Origin: an uncultured Bacilli bacterium
GTDB taxonomy: Bacteria; Bacillota_I; Bacilli_A; RF39; UBA660
Length of the DNA: 64,000 bases
Reading direction: 5' to 3'
NCBI GenBank assembly: GCA_934101595.1
Contig: CAKORR010000002.1
Location: 5,001 to 69,000, forward strand
The translations under genes and the position numbers were made by a program. Each line of letters starts with the position of its first letter. Positions within the stretch are counted from its first letter, which is position 1. The notes beneath the pieces are model-generated. The model saw nothing but the letters and a program-made list of their open reading frames with translations. It ran no database searches and was not told the DNA's origin. Shown piece by piece: positions 1 through 8,329 of this stretch.

Positions 1-890
1 TCTTTTTCGTTTGTTTCATCATAATAAGTTGAAATGTTGCTGTTACTTTCTAGTGAATAAATAGGTTTTCCCTTTTCTATAAACATACTCGCCACTTCAT
101 ATGCTTGGACTAGATACCCACCAGAATTATCACGAACATCAACAATTATGTTTGAAATATTTTTTTTGTGCAAATCTACTAAAGCTTCTTTAACTTGTTC
201 ACTTAAAGTATTAGAAAACGTTGATATATAAATATATCCAATATTATTTTCTTTTACTTCGTAGGATATCGCTGGAGCATTTAATACATTCAATTCTAAA
301 TCAAATGATTTCTTTTCTCCATTTCTTAAAACTTCTAGGTGGACTTTTTTCTTATCATTTTTTATAAGAGCAACTATTTCTGTATTACTCAAATTTTCAC
401 AATCAGTATCATTTACCTTGGTTATTTTGTCATTAACTAAAAGGCCCGCTTTTTGTGCTGGAGAATTATTAAACACTGAAACTATTACTTTATCGCGAAC
501 CAATACTCCTATGCCTTCATATTTTCCTGATAACGTTTCATCTAAAATATTAGTTTCATTTTCATCTAAATATGTTGTATAGTCATCGCCCAAATATTTC
601 ATCATGGCTTTTATGGCAGCTTGAAGCATTTCTTTTTTATTAACGCTTTGATAATATTCTTTGCCAACTTTGTTATAAACTTCTAAAAACTCTTTTAGCT
701 CAGCATCATTTGCTAGTTCACTATAACTTACTCCAGTTTTTTCACCATATGTATTAAAAAGTATAACACCAGTCGTAGCTCCGGATATAATCGCTGTGAC
801 TATAATTATTATTATAGTATCGATTAGAGAGAAACCTCTTGAGGTATTACTTCTTTTTTTCTTTTTAGTTTCTACATCTTTACTGTCCAT
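1..890 (-). CDS. S41 carboxy-terminal processing protease, C-terminal part cut by window edge
   Basis: Membrane-anchored serine protease of the CtpA/CtpB (S41) family; such enzymes trim exported proteins and in spore formers can act in sporulation signalling. The start is the ATG at 890, preceded by GGGAGTG. About 296 residues are visible: a Lys-rich N-terminus, one membrane segment near residues 21-45, a PDZ domain near 120-200 (GIGVLV, NSPAQKAGL), then the start of the peptidase domain (GYIYIS, DNSGGY near 255). The catalytic Ser and Lys of this family lie further downstream and fall outside the window, so activity cannot be judged. The gene follows the terminator of the next gene on the minus strand and has an extended -10-like TGCTATTAT at 911-919. 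Confidence 0.85.
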   Translation of the reverse strand, partial: MDSKDVETKKKKRSNTSRGFSLIDTIIIIIVTAIISGATTGVILFNTYGEKTGVSYSELANDAELKEFLEVYNKVGKEYYQSVNKKEMLQAAIKAMMKYLGDDYTTYLDENETNILDETLSGKYEGIGVLVRDKVIVSVFNNSPAQKAGLLVNDKITKVNDTDCENLSNTEIVALIKNDKKKVHLEVLRNGEKKSFDLELNVLNAPAISYEVKENNIGYIYISTFSNTLSEQVKEALVDLHKKNISNIIVDVRDNSGGYLVQAYEVASMFIEKGKPIYSLESNSNISTYYDETNEK

Positions 891-923
891 AAATTCACTC
901 CCTATTATTAATAATAGCATAAA

Positions 924-954
924 TTTAAAAAAATAACTATACAATATAGTTATT
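924..954 (-). terminator. Intrinsic terminator of the 171-residue membrane protein gene
   Basis: A 10-bp stem (AATAACTATA with TATAGTTATT, loop of 3) read on the minus strand is followed by a run of seven T. It overlaps the stop codon of the gene at 953-1468 and separates it from the S41 protease gene. Confidence 0.8.
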
Positions 955-1468
955 AATTTAATCCTAATTCTTTTTTTGCCGAAGAAACGTTATCAATTAT
1001 TTTCTCGATTTTACCCTTTTTGATTTTAAATAATGTAAAATCTCCAACTAAAAGATCATCTAAAGATTTGGCATTTGTATTAACATCTTTTTTATTCTTA
1101 GCTTTGAATTTTTCATTTAAACTATTAGATAAATCAGCCCAGAAAACCTTCTTAGCATCATTTTTTTTCATATATGAAGCAATAATTGAATCATAATAAA
1201 TTGCCGCAGCATTATTAGCATCATAAGCAAATACATAATAATCATCAAAACTTTGACTTAATAAACTACCAATAATAATTTTATTGTAATCTATTTTTCC
1301 TTCAGTTATTTTTGTATTATCGCTACCCTCTTTTTTTACAGCTTTTTTAGTAAAAACGTAGACACCGGCAATAAATACTATCACTACTAATAATATTTTG
1401 AAAAGCCTTATCATTTCTTCTTGATCTTCGGTTTTTATACTATTAACTTTCATTTTACTTTTTTTCAA
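953..1468 (-). CDS. Small membrane-anchored protein, possible thioredoxin-like fold without CXXC
   Basis: I do not recognise a named family. The start is probably TTG at 1468: AAAGGTGG lies just upstream, whereas the in-frame GTG at 1477 overlaps that ribosome-binding site. About 171 residues: one N-terminal membrane helix near residues 23-41 (LLVVIVFIAG) followed by a charged extracellular domain. That domain has the run DYYVFAYDAN, a later VFWADL strand, and DFTLFKIKKGKI near the end, which resembles the beta-strand and TLxxIxxGK region of thioredoxin folds. No CXXC motif is present, so a redox role is unlikely. It lies between a lipoprotein gene and an S41 protease gene, each unit having its own terminator. 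The fold is inference only. Confidence 0.6.
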   Translation of the reverse strand: MKKSKMKVNSIKTEDQEEMIRLFKILLVVIVFIAGVYVFTKKAVKKEGSDNTKITEGKIDYNKIIIGSLLSQSFDDYYVFAYDANNAAAIYYDSIIASYMKKNDAKKVFWADLSNSLNEKFKAKNKKDVNTNAKSLDDLLVGDFTLFKIKKGKIEKIIDNVSSAKKELGLN

Positions 1469-1496
1469 ATTAACCACCTTTAATTATTATATATCA

Positions 1497-1529
1497 TAAA
1501 AACGTGGAAAGCAACTATTTGCTTTCCAC
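1497..1529 (-). terminator. Strong intrinsic terminator of the lipoprotein gene
   Basis: Perfect 11-bp stem (GTGGAAAGCAA with TTGCTTTCCAC, 4-nt loop), followed on the minus strand by GTTTTTATG. The stop codon of the lipoprotein gene lies in the loop. Confidence 0.85.
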
Positions 1530-2528
1530 TACAGATATACTATTAGTTAAGGATGATGCAACATTTAACATCTCTTCTGTACTCATGTCATTACTAGCCA
1601 AATAATAGTCAATATTATTACTTGTAAAGTATATAGAATTTGCTCCTACAGCAGCTACAGAAGTAGACATGACTTGTGGATCCCCATAGATTGGGATAAT
1701 TTCAAATTCTTTGGAAACTTTAGCACTTTCTTCAACTAGTACAAAGTCTTTTTCTCCGCTAAATGTTAATATTACTCTGTTACCGTTATCTAAATCTATT
1801 TTTTCGCTACTTTTTAAGTATGTGTTACTTGGTACATATAATGGGTAAATTATATTATCTATTGCCGAAGTAGTTTCATTTTTCTCGCAAGAATCGCCTT
1901 CACAAGTTTCCTCTTTTACTAGATCTTCTAGCATAAAATCTTTTTTATCTAAATTAACTTTATAATTTAAATCATCAACTACCACTGTGATTTTTGCAAC
2001 ATTATTTTCCCCATATACTTTAATTTCTTTAATGTTCATATTTTTGTCACAGCTCACAATTTGATAAGTAAGATCTGTATTATTGGGATAATTTACTGTA
2101 GACTTAAAATTATAAGTGTCCTTTTTTTCTTCAACTGATAGATTTTTATCATTCTTCAAATCTTTTAAAATTGTTTCTAATATATATGCCTGGGAGCTGT
2201 TGTTTGGCCACTCGCTTTGAAATTTAAAACTTTTATTTAAAGCAGGAGTAACAACATACACGCCATCGTCATTTTTTAAGATGACTTGTTCATGATTATT
2301 TGTTTGGTTTACTAGAGCTACTTTATAGTATTTTTTGTTATATGAATTAACAGTTAAACCATAATCAAACTTTTCCTCATTATTAATAATCTGCATAGTG
2401 CCTTTTAAAATATATGATTTAACAGATAATTTTTTTTCGAGTTTAGATAGCGCGTTTTCCTTGGTAACTTTTCCACAGCCGCTTATAAATAAAAACATTA
2501 TTGCTAGAACTAATAATCTTTTTTTCAT
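1515..2528 (-). CDS. Lipoprotein, LolA-fold/GerS-like with DUF4367-type C-terminus
   Basis: Exported lipoprotein: signal peptide with lipobox LFISGC, lipidated Cys at residue 18. The 337-residue protein has an N-terminal region of beta strands (KGTMQI, YGLTV, VYVVTP, YQIVS) like the LolA/LppX fold of Bacillus YdcC and clostridial GerS lipoproteins. A C-terminal part (about 225-337) starts with YPLYVPS and ends with a DYYLASNDMSTEEML segment typical of DUF4367-like domains. Two close Cys (ETCEGDSCE) may form a disulfide. The two-domain reading is from pattern recognition, not a search. GerS-type proteins act in spore germination or cell-envelope regulation; a link to sporulation here is only suggested by the spore genes elsewhere in the window. 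It has its own terminator. Confidence 0.6.
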   Translation of the reverse strand: MKKRLLVLAIMFLFISGCGKVTKENALSKLEKKLSVKSYILKGTMQIINNEEKFDYGLTVNSYNKKYYKVALVNQTNNHEQVILKNDDGVYVVTPALNKSFKFQSEWPNNSSQAYILETILKDLKNDKNLSVEEKKDTYNFKSTVNYPNNTDLTYQIVSCDKNMNIKEIKVYGENNVAKITVVVDDLNYKVNLDKKDFMLEDLVKEETCEGDSCEKNETTSAIDNIIYPLYVPSNTYLKSSEKIDLDNGNRVILTFSGEKDFVLVEESAKVSKEFEIIPIYGDPQVMSTSVAAVGANSIYFTSNNIDYYLASNDMSTEEMLNVASSLTNSISVVESK

Positions 2529-2632
2529 ATGACCTCTTTCCTTTTCTAATTAAATATATTTTTAAGATAATAAATTATTCATACATATTTATTAATAATT
2601 AGGTCATAATACTAGTAAAGGTGAGTGATAAG

Positions 2633-2839
2633 ATGGAAACAATCCAAAAAATAGCGTTATTTATTACAATCGTAGGCGCTTTAAACTGGGGATTTATCGG
2701 GTTTTTCGATTTTAACTTAGTTGAAAGCTTGTTTACAGCAGGAAGTGCCATTACCAAAATTATCTACGCTCTTGTTGGATTATGTGGACTAATTAATTTA
2801 GGATTATTATTTAGTCATATTGAAAACAAAGTAAAATAA
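2633..2839 (+). CDS. DUF378 family small membrane protein
   Basis: 68-residue protein with two membrane segments. The first contains the family signature GALNWGFIGFF and the second has IIYALVGLCGLINLG, both characteristic of DUF378 (Bacillus YuzA). Function is unknown for the family. The ATG at 2633 is preferred: AAAGGTGAG sits seven bases upstream and overlaps the in-frame GTG at 2621. It is a lone plus-strand gene, divergent from the lipoprotein gene. Upstream, CATATT and CATAATACT are spaced 15 bases apart and vaguely resemble a SigE-type promoter, but the match is weak. Confidence 0.8.
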   Translation: METIQKIALFITIVGALNWGFIGFFDFNLVESLFTAGSAITKIIYALVGLCGLINLGLLFSHIENKVK

Positions 2840-2840
2840 A

Positions 2841-2880
2841 AAAGCTTTACATAGTTAATATGTAATGCTTTTTTTATTTT
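2841..2880. terminator. Bidirectional terminator between DUF378 gene and coiled-coil gene
   Basis: AAAGCTTTACAT and ATGTAATGCTTT form a 12-bp stem with one mismatch and a 7-nt loop. T-rich tracts follow on both strands, so it can end both the plus-strand DUF378 transcript and the minus-strand coiled-coil transcript. Confidence 0.8.
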
Positions 2881-4724
2881 TCGTCCAAGTTTTTTAAAAA
2901 CTCATCTAAATCAAAATAATCCGTATCATCTAGTTGAGATAACGTATATTCTTTATTATCTTCATCTTTATCTAAATTAGTAGTATCTTTCAACGCTTGT
3001 TCTTCATCATCGTCGTTGATTTCAGCAAAAATAGGATTTGAAACGGTTTCTTTATTATTTTCTGTATTAGCATTATTTTCTACAGGTTTTTCATTAGCAG
3101 TTGAAGAATCATCATCAGTTATTTCAAAGAATGGAATGACTTCTTCTTCTTCGGCTTTTTCGTTATTTATCTCCGCTTCTTTTTTATCATTAGGAGCAAT
3201 CGTTAATTCTTTAGCAGATTCATTCATGTTTGACGTAAGCATCATTTCTATATCATCAATTATTTGAGCAGGTGTTGCATCAAATGTTAGACGATGATTT
3301 ATCGCTTTTATATCATCATCAATTTTTTGAGCAGCCTTTCTATCATCTTCTTGCTTAATAGCATTCTTAGATTTAATTCCTTTTTGCTTTAGTTCTTCAA
3401 GTTTATTAATCTCAGCATTTCCTTCTTCGATTTTTTCTTCAAGTTCAGAAATACTTTCGTTTTGTAGATTAACTGATTTTTCTATTAATAAACCTATACT
3501 CGTTTGATATTTATTTGCAATGTCAGTAATAACATTAAAGTCGCTTAATTTTTTATCTTTAGCTATCTTCATCGTGGAAATTGCTAAGGCTGATTTTGAC
3601 TCATCATTAATAATACTATTATATTCATCAATTTGTTTTTCAGCGTTAAGAGCCTCAGATTCGGCGCTTTTAAGCTCTTTAGAGGCCGGTAAAACCAAAT
3701 TATTGTCTATATACTTAATTTCTTCCTCATAAGCCTTAATTGAACGTTTATAATATATAATTAAGCTCTTTAACCAACTTATGCGATTATCTATTAAAGT
3801 AATGTCACGAGAAACATACTCATGATCGTTAATTGATGAAATAATTTCATCCTTTTGAGATTTTAAACGATCAAGTTCTTTTAGTAAATCTTGTTTGTTT
3901 TCAATATTCATATAAGGAATTTCATTAATGCTGTTTTCTAATTGTTTCAATTTATCTAAAGCTGCATTATCATCTTTATTCATTATCAAATCTTTAATAT
4001 CACTTACAAGCATTACTGGATTCATCAAAATTCTTGATTGTTCTTCCTCTAAACGTTTTAAATCTTTATTAAGGGCTTCAAGCTCTTCTTTATCTTTGCT
4101 CATTGCTGATTTGTCTATATAACTCTTTTTATTAGAAAGACTAGAACGAACATCTGATAAACGAGCTTTTAGAGTTTCACATTTTTCTTTTACTGAGCTA
4201 ATAGCTTGATTTAGTGACTCCATTTCAGCAGAGTTTGCTTTAAGATCATTATTTAAACTGTTCAATTCTTGTTCGTCTATTCCTGATTTCTTTTCCTCGT
4301 CTTGATATAAAGAACTATATAGTTGTTTTACATCTTCGTTTTTAGCAAATTTTACTCGATCATCCACTAGTGACATGTTACTTTTTGATTTTACAATTCT
4401 TTCCTTCAACTTTTCAATTGAAACAAGCAAATCTTGTTCTTTTTTTCTTTTTTCGTCAAGTTTTTTTTCTAGTTCTTCTTCTTCATATTCTAAATTAGCA
4501 AGTTTTTTTACGATACTAATTTCTATATTCCGATCAACAATCTCACTTGATGCATCAAAGTATTTGTCATCAGTCATACTAGAACTTAAATCATCAATAG
4601 CCTTTTTCAAATTATTAATCTCATCTAACAAAAGATTTCTTTTTGCCTCTAATTCTTCATATGTATTTTTAGTATTAGCCATTTTTAAAAGCAAATCTAT
4701 CAATGAAAATATTTTTGATTGCAT
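2874..4724 (-). CDS. Long cytosolic coiled-coil protein with acidic C-terminal tail, unknown function
   Basis: I do not recognise this protein. About 616 residues, no signal peptide or membrane segment. Residues from about 15 to 470 are almost wholly heptad-rich, rich in Glu, Lys, Leu and Ser, with several breaks, suggesting a long antiparallel or multi-segment coiled coil. From about 490 onward the chain is acidic and low-complexity (EKAEEEEVIPFFE, INDDDEEQ), and it ends with a short hydrophobic-acidic motif, DYFDLDEFLKNL, which looks like a docking peptide. The start is ATG at 4724 or the adjacent GTG at 4727, both after AGGGAG. It is a monocistron between two terminators. The architecture could suit a structural or chromosome/division scaffold, but nothing in the sequence shows which. 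Confidence 0.75.
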   Translation of the reverse strand: MQSKIFSLIDLLLKMANTKNTYEELEAKRNLLLDEINNLKKAIDDLSSSMTDDKYFDASSEIVDRNIEISIVKKLANLEYEEEELEKKLDEKRKKEQDLLVSIEKLKERIVKSKSNMSLVDDRVKFAKNEDVKQLYSSLYQDEEKKSGIDEQELNSLNNDLKANSAEMESLNQAISSVKEKCETLKARLSDVRSSLSNKKSYIDKSAMSKDKEELEALNKDLKRLEEEQSRILMNPVMLVSDIKDLIMNKDDNAALDKLKQLENSINEIPYMNIENKQDLLKELDRLKSQKDEIISSINDHEYVSRDITLIDNRISWLKSLIIYYKRSIKAYEEEIKYIDNNLVLPASKELKSAESEALNAEKQIDEYNSIINDESKSALAISTMKIAKDKKLSDFNVITDIANKYQTSIGLLIEKSVNLQNESISELEEKIEEGNAEINKLEELKQKGIKSKNAIKQEDDRKAAQKIDDDIKAINHRLTFDATPAQIIDDIEMMLTSNMNESAKELTIAPNDKKEAEINNEKAEEEEVIPFFEITDDDSSTANEKPVENNANTENNKETVSNPIFAEINDDDEEQALKDTTNLDKDEDNKEYTLSQLDDTDYFDLDEFLKNLDEK

Positions 4725-4807
4725 CACTAAGCACTCCCTTATTATTTATTCTAGGGTAATCTTACCATAAATTTATGCTTTTTGCAATTAAAAGTCTATT
4801 TCTAGAT

Positions 4808-4832
4808 AATAAAAAACTTACATTTGTAAGTT
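4808..4832 (-). terminator. Intrinsic terminator of the Cys-rich mini-protein gene
   Basis: Stem AACTTAC with GTAAGTT, 4-nt loop, followed on the minus strand by GTTTTTTATT. It overlaps the stop codon at 4831. Confidence 0.75.
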
Positions 4833-5019
4833 ATTTATTATCGATTGTTTTCCACTCTGTGGTACCACATTTTGTACAAATTTTGGGCGCTAATACTTTC
4901 TTGCCTTTGGGTAATTTCATATTAGTATCAATTTTGCTACACAAAATACCACTTTCTGGATCAATATATGCTATCCCAAACTTTGCATTATCACAGCAAT
5001 CACAATTTTCATTTTTCAT
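4831..5019 (-). CDS. 62-residue Cys-rich putative zinc-binding protein
   Basis: Small unrecognised protein. The start is the ATG at 5019, preceded by GGAGG; the longer in-frame reading to 5067 has no ribosome-binding site. It carries a Cys cluster near the N-terminus (CDCC, residues 6-9), a single Cys in the middle (GILCSK) and a late CTKCG pair, an arrangement that could bind zinc as a treble-clef or rubredoxin-like knuckle. A TATAAT lies upstream at 5033-5038 but without a clear -35. It sits alone between the rplQ terminator and the coiled-coil gene. Confidence 0.65.
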   Translation of the reverse strand: MKNENCDCCDNAKFGIAYIDPESGILCSKIDTNMKLPKGKKVLAPKICTKCGTTEWKTIDNK

Positions 5020-5080
5020 ATAATTACCTCCAATTATATTATTGACAATATTGCAAAGTTTATACAATAACAGGTGTTAC

Positions 5081-5107
5081 TAAAAAAGAATGATAGATAT
5101 CATTCTT
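5081..5107 (-). terminator. Terminator of the ribosomal supercluster after rplQ
   Basis: AAGAATGATA pairs perfectly with TATCATTCTT across a very short loop, then TTTTTTAG on the minus strand. It overlaps the rplQ stop codon and marks the end of the S10-spc-alpha transcription unit. Confidence 0.85.
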
Positions 5108-5447
5108 AAACTAGTTCTAATTTAACTTGTAAAGCGTCATCACCAATACGTTCTTTTAATTTGATGATTCTAGTATATCCACCATTTCTAGTTTCATATT
5201 TCTTTGCAAGTTCATTGAAGACTTTGGCCACTACATCTTTGTCATTGTGTAAAAAAGCTAAAGCTTTACGGCGAGAAACTAAAGTATTTTTCTTACCATA
5301 TGTAATCATTTTATCAACAAATTTACGAACTTCTTTTGCTCTTGCTTCAGTAGTTACAACATAGCCGTTTGTAATTACATCTTTAGTTAAACCAGCAAGA
5401 ATGCTTCTTCTTTGTCTAGTTTCTCTGTTTAATTTTCTATATGCCAT
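5106..5447 (-). CDS. rplQ: 50S ribosomal protein L17
   Basis: Large-subunit protein L17, 113 residues, near the usual bacterial length. It opens with MAYRKLNRETRQRRSIL, the typical N-terminus, and contains TTEARAKEVRKFVDKMITYGKK and the closing NGGYTRIIKL segment split over the domain. It is the last gene of the alpha operon, 14 bases after rpoA, with a good ribosome-binding site (AGGAG) and a terminator overlapping its stop. Confidence 0.97.
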   Translation of the reverse strand: MAYRKLNRETRQRRSILAGLTKDVITNGYVVTTEARAKEVRKFVDKMITYGKKNTLVSRRKALAFLHNDKDVVAKVFNELAKKYETRNGGYTRIIKLKERIGDDALQVKLELV

Positions 5448-5461
5448 AATTCTATTCTCCT

Positions 5462-6406
5462 TTAATCACGGAACTTAAGTCCCATTTCTGCTACTTTATC
5501 TAATACTTCTTTTAATGATTTTTTACCTAAGTTACGGATTTTTGTAACTTCTGATTCTTTTTTTGATATAAGGTCTTGAACAGTATGAATACCAGCTCTT
5601 TTTAAGCAGTTATATGCTCTAACTGAAAACTCTATTTCTTCGATTGAAGTCTCTAGTGTCTTCGTAATAGTGTCTACTTTCTTTTCAGCCATTAATCCCG
5701 AAACATCACTAATTGCATTTAAATCAGTAATAATATTAAAATGCTCTATTAAAATTCTTGAAGACAATGCCATTGCTTCTTCAGGAGTTATACTTCCATT
5801 AGTATTGATTTGCATAATTAGCTTATCAAAGTTATCATTTTGGCCAACACGAGCATCTAGTACTTCATATTTTACTAACTCTATTGGTGAGTATGAAGAA
5901 TCGATTGCAATAATTCCGACTTTGTTTTCACTAAACATTTTTTGATTTGTCTTAGCATCAACATAGCCTTTGCCATTGGAAATATAAATTTCCATATCAA
6001 TTTTTCCACCCTTAACAAGAGTACAAATAACATGATCTGGATTAATAATTTCAATATCAGCATCTTTTTCAATATCAGAAGCTTTTACTTCTCCTTCTTC
6101 TTTTGCTGATAATCTAACAGTTTTTATTTCATCAGAATGATTCTTTACAACTAATCCCTTAAGATTTAAAACTATTGCAGTTACATCTTCTCTTACACCT
6201 TCAATTTTTTGGAATTCGTGTAAAACGCCATCGATTTTAACACCTACAACGGCGCTTCCAGGTAAACTAGATAACATAACTCTTCTTAAAGCGTTACCAA
6301 TTGTTGTCCCGAAGCCTCTTTCTAATGGCTCTAATTCAAACTTTCCATAGTGACTGCTTTCAACATATTCTGTAATTTTGTATTCTGGTTTTTCAAAACT
6401 TATCAT
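5462..6406 (-). CDS. rpoA: RNA polymerase subunit alpha
   Basis: Alpha subunit of RNA polymerase, 314 residues. The N-terminal assembly domain (about 1-230) has LEPLERGFGTTIGNALRR, and the C-terminal DNA/activator-binding domain (about 245-310) has NCLKRAGIHTVQDL and the helix-hairpin-helix RNLGKKSLKEV. The start is the ATG at 6406 (MISFEKPEYK) after GAAGGAAGGG; an in-frame extension to 6484 would overlap rpsK and is rejected. Located between rpsK and rplQ as in most Bacillota. Confidence 0.97.
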   Translation of the reverse strand: MISFEKPEYKITEYVESSHYGKFELEPLERGFGTTIGNALRRVMLSSLPGSAVVGVKIDGVLHEFQKIEGVREDVTAIVLNLKGLVVKNHSDEIKTVRLSAKEEGEVKASDIEKDADIEIINPDHVICTLVKGGKIDMEIYISNGKGYVDAKTNQKMFSENKVGIIAIDSSYSPIELVKYEVLDARVGQNDNFDKLIMQINTNGSITPEEAMALSSRILIEHFNIITDLNAISDVSGLMAEKKVDTITKTLETSIEEIEFSVRAYNCLKRAGIHTVQDLISKKESEVTKIRNLGKKSLKEVLDKVAEMGLKFRD

Positions 6407-6425
6407 ATTCTTAACCCTTCCTTCA

Positions 6426-6809
6426 TTAATTTCTTGGACGTTTTGGTGGACGACATCCATTATGTGGAACTGGTGTTTCATCATTTATACTTGTAATTTC
6501 TAATCCAACTGCTTGTAATTGTCTAATTGCTGTTTCTCTTCCAGAGCCTAAGCCCTTTACAAAAACATCAACTTTTACAACTCCTTGGTCCATAGCAGCT
6601 TTACCAGCAGCTTCAGCACAAAGTCCTGCTGCAAATGGAGTTTTTTTCTTACTACCTTTATATCCAATAGTACCTGAAGAAGCCCATGTAATAACATTTC
6701 CATCTTTATCAGTTACTGATACAATAGTGTTATTATAAGTTGAATGAATATGAACTTGTGCTTCAGGAATATTCTTTTTAACTTTTCTTTTTCTTCTATT
6801 ATAAGCCAT
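6426..6809 (-). CDS. rpsK: 30S ribosomal protein S11
   Basis: Small-subunit platform protein S11, 127 residues. Recognisable by [19 protein letters not shown] near the start, [15 protein letters not shown] in the middle and the conserved Arg-rich tail [13 protein letters not shown]. Eleven bases after rpsM in the alpha operon. Confidence 0.98.
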   Translation of the reverse strand: MAYNRRKRKVKKNIPEAQVHIHSTYNNTIVSVTDKDGNVITWASSGTIGYKGSKKKTPFAAGLCAEAAGKAAMDQGVVKVDVFVKGLGSGRETAIRQLQAVGLEITSINDETPVPHNGCRPPKRPRN

Positions 6810-6820
6810 AGTCTAACCTC

Positions 6821-7195
6821 CTACTTTCCAGCTTTCTTTTTATTTGCTACAACTTTACCTCTACCCTTACGAGTTCTAGCGTTGCGGCTTGTTCTTTGTC
6901 CTCTAACTGGTAAACCTTTTTTATGTCTAACACCTTGATAGCAATTAATTTCCATTTTATTTTTAATGCTTAATTGAATTTCTCTTCTTAAGTCACCTTC
7001 AACAGTTGCGTTATCAACTTCTTTTCTTAAGCGACTAATCTCTTCTTCTGTAAGATCTTTAATTTTTTTAGATGGTTCAACTTTTGCATTTTCACAAATA
7101 GTCTTTGCTAAATTTCTACCAATACCGTATATTGCAGTTAAGCCAATTACAGTATGCTTTTCATTTGGTAATTCAATATTTTTAATACGTGCCAT
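6821..7195 (-). CDS. rpsM: 30S ribosomal protein S13
   Basis: S13 of the small-subunit head, 124 residues. It has the signature start [13 protein letters not shown], the helix [11 protein letters not shown], and the conserved [20 protein letters not shown] tail (read in parts) that contacts tRNA. It follows rpmJ by 12 bases on the minus strand. Confidence 0.98.
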   Translation of the reverse strand: MARIKNIELPNEKHTVIGLTAIYGIGRNLAKTICENAKVEPSKKIKDLTEEEISRLRKEVDNATVEGDLRREIQLSIKNKMEINCYQGVRHKKGLPVRGQRTSRNARTRKGRGKVVANKKKAGK

Positions 7196-7207
7196 TATAT
7201 CCTCCTA

Positions 7208-7321
7208 TTAACCTTGTGTTTGTTTGTGTTTTGGATTTTCACAAATAACCATTACTTTACCTTTTCTTCTTATAATTTTGCACTTTTTGCATATTTTTTT
7301 TACAGATGGTCTAACTTTCAT
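7208..7321 (-). CDS. rpmJ: 50S ribosomal protein L36
   Basis: L36, 37 residues, translated by eye from the minus strand: it starts [17 protein letters not shown] and ends PKHKQTQG. The zinc-binding pattern CKKC, a third Cys (VICEN) and a His (KHK) is intact, so this is the C+ form. ATG at 7321 has an AGGAAGA ribosome-binding site. It sits between infA and rpsM, the usual place. Confidence 0.95.
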   Translation of the reverse strand: MKVRPSVKKICKKCKIIRRKGKVMVICENPKHKQTQG

Positions 7322-7336
7322 AATCTTCCTCCATTA

Positions 7337-7579
7337 TTATCTCTTATTCCATGTTATACGCCCACGTGTTAAGTCATAAGGCGATAATTCAATTGTTACT
7401 GTATCACCTGGTAATATACGAATCATATTAACTCGCATTTTACCAGAAACGTAGGCTTTTACAGTATGTCCATTAGGTAATTCAACTAGATAATCACTAC
7501 CTTTAAGTAGTTCTATTACTTTACCTTCAACTTCAATTTTACTCTCTTTATTAGAGTTTGATTTTTTGTCTTTCGCCAT
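7337..7579 (-). CDS. infA: Translation initiation factor IF-1
   Basis: Single OB-fold factor that binds the 30S A site during initiation. 80 residues, slightly longer than the usual 72 because of a Lys/Ser-rich N-terminal extension ([12 protein letters not shown]). The core has [33 protein letters not shown] and [13 protein letters not shown], all typical. It directly follows map (one base between stop and start region), with GGGAGAA as ribosome-binding site. Confidence 0.95.
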   Translation of the reverse strand: MAKDKKSNSNKESKIEVEGKVIELLKGSDYLVELPNGHTVKAYVSGKMRVNMIRILPGDTVTIELSPYDLTRGRITWNKR

Positions 7580-7580
7580 A

Positions 7581-8327
7581 TTATTCTCCCGTTAAAATTT
7601 CATAACCGTCTTTTGTAACAAGTACTGTATGTTCAAAATGTGCTGATGGTTTTTCATCATCAGTTTTAATAGTCCAATCATCATCACATAAGTAAACATG
7701 TCTGCTTCCTAAGTTTAACATAGGTTCAACAGCAATAACCATGCCACTTTTTAAAACCATACCTGTACCTTTTTTGCCATAGTTTGGAACATCTGGATCC
7801 TCATGAACACTAGTACCAACACCATGTCCAACTAGTTCTCTAACCACTCCGTAACCATGTTCTTTTGCTATTTCTGAAACAGCATATCCGATATCACCTA
7901 TTCTGGCTCCTTCTTTGATTACTGATAAACCATTATAAAGGCTTTTTTCAGTATTTGCAACAAGATCTTTAACTTCTTGCTTAACATCACCAACTACATA
8001 AGTTCGTGCAGCATCAGAATGATATCCATGGTAACCAACTCCAACATCTATGGATATTATATCACCATTTTTTATCTTTGTATTCCCAGGTATCCCGTGA
8101 ACTATTTCATCATTTATTGATGTACAAATAGAAGCGGGATACCCTTCATAATTTAGAAAAGATGGAATACAATCATTTTTTTTGATAAAATTATAAGCAA
8201 TAGTGTCCAATTCCTTTGTAGTCACACCAACCTTTATATGTTTTTTAATCTCTTCATGAGTTAAATAGTTTATATGTCCTGCATGACGCATTAATTCAAT
8301 TTCTCTTTCACTTTTTATGCTTATCAT
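7581..8327 (-). CDS. map: Methionine aminopeptidase type I
   Basis: Removes the initiator Met from nascent proteins. 248 residues, the usual length for the short bacterial type. The five metal ligands are recognisable: Asp in SIDVGV, Asp in YHSDAARTY, His in LVGHGVG, Glu in AVEPML and Glu in AHFEHTV. Overlaps the end of adk closely (3 bases apart), using GAAGGG at the adk stop as ribosome-binding site. Confidence 0.97.
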   Translation of the reverse strand: MISIKSEREIELMRHAGHINYLTHEEIKKHIKVGVTTKELDTIAYNFIKKNDCIPSFLNYEGYPASICTSINDEIVHGIPGNTKIKNGDIISIDVGVGYHGYHSDAARTYVVGDVKQEVKDLVANTEKSLYNGLSVIKEGARIGDIGYAVSEIAKEHGYGVVRELVGHGVGTSVHEDPDVPNYGKKGTGMVLKSGMVIAVEPMLNLGSRHVYLCDDDWTIKTDDEKPSAHFEHTVLVTKDGYEILTGE

Positions 8328-8329
8328 TT

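Noticed and set aside
3016..4770. Several plus-strand Ser/Leu-rich open frames within the coiled-coil gene
   Set aside because: Ser/Leu runs are the antisense image of Lys/Glu-rich coiled-coil codons.
5462..6484. rpoA reading frame extended upstream to 6484
   Set aside because: Would overlap rpsK by about 60 bases and has no ribosome-binding site; ATG 6406 has GAAGGAAGGG and the family N-terminus.
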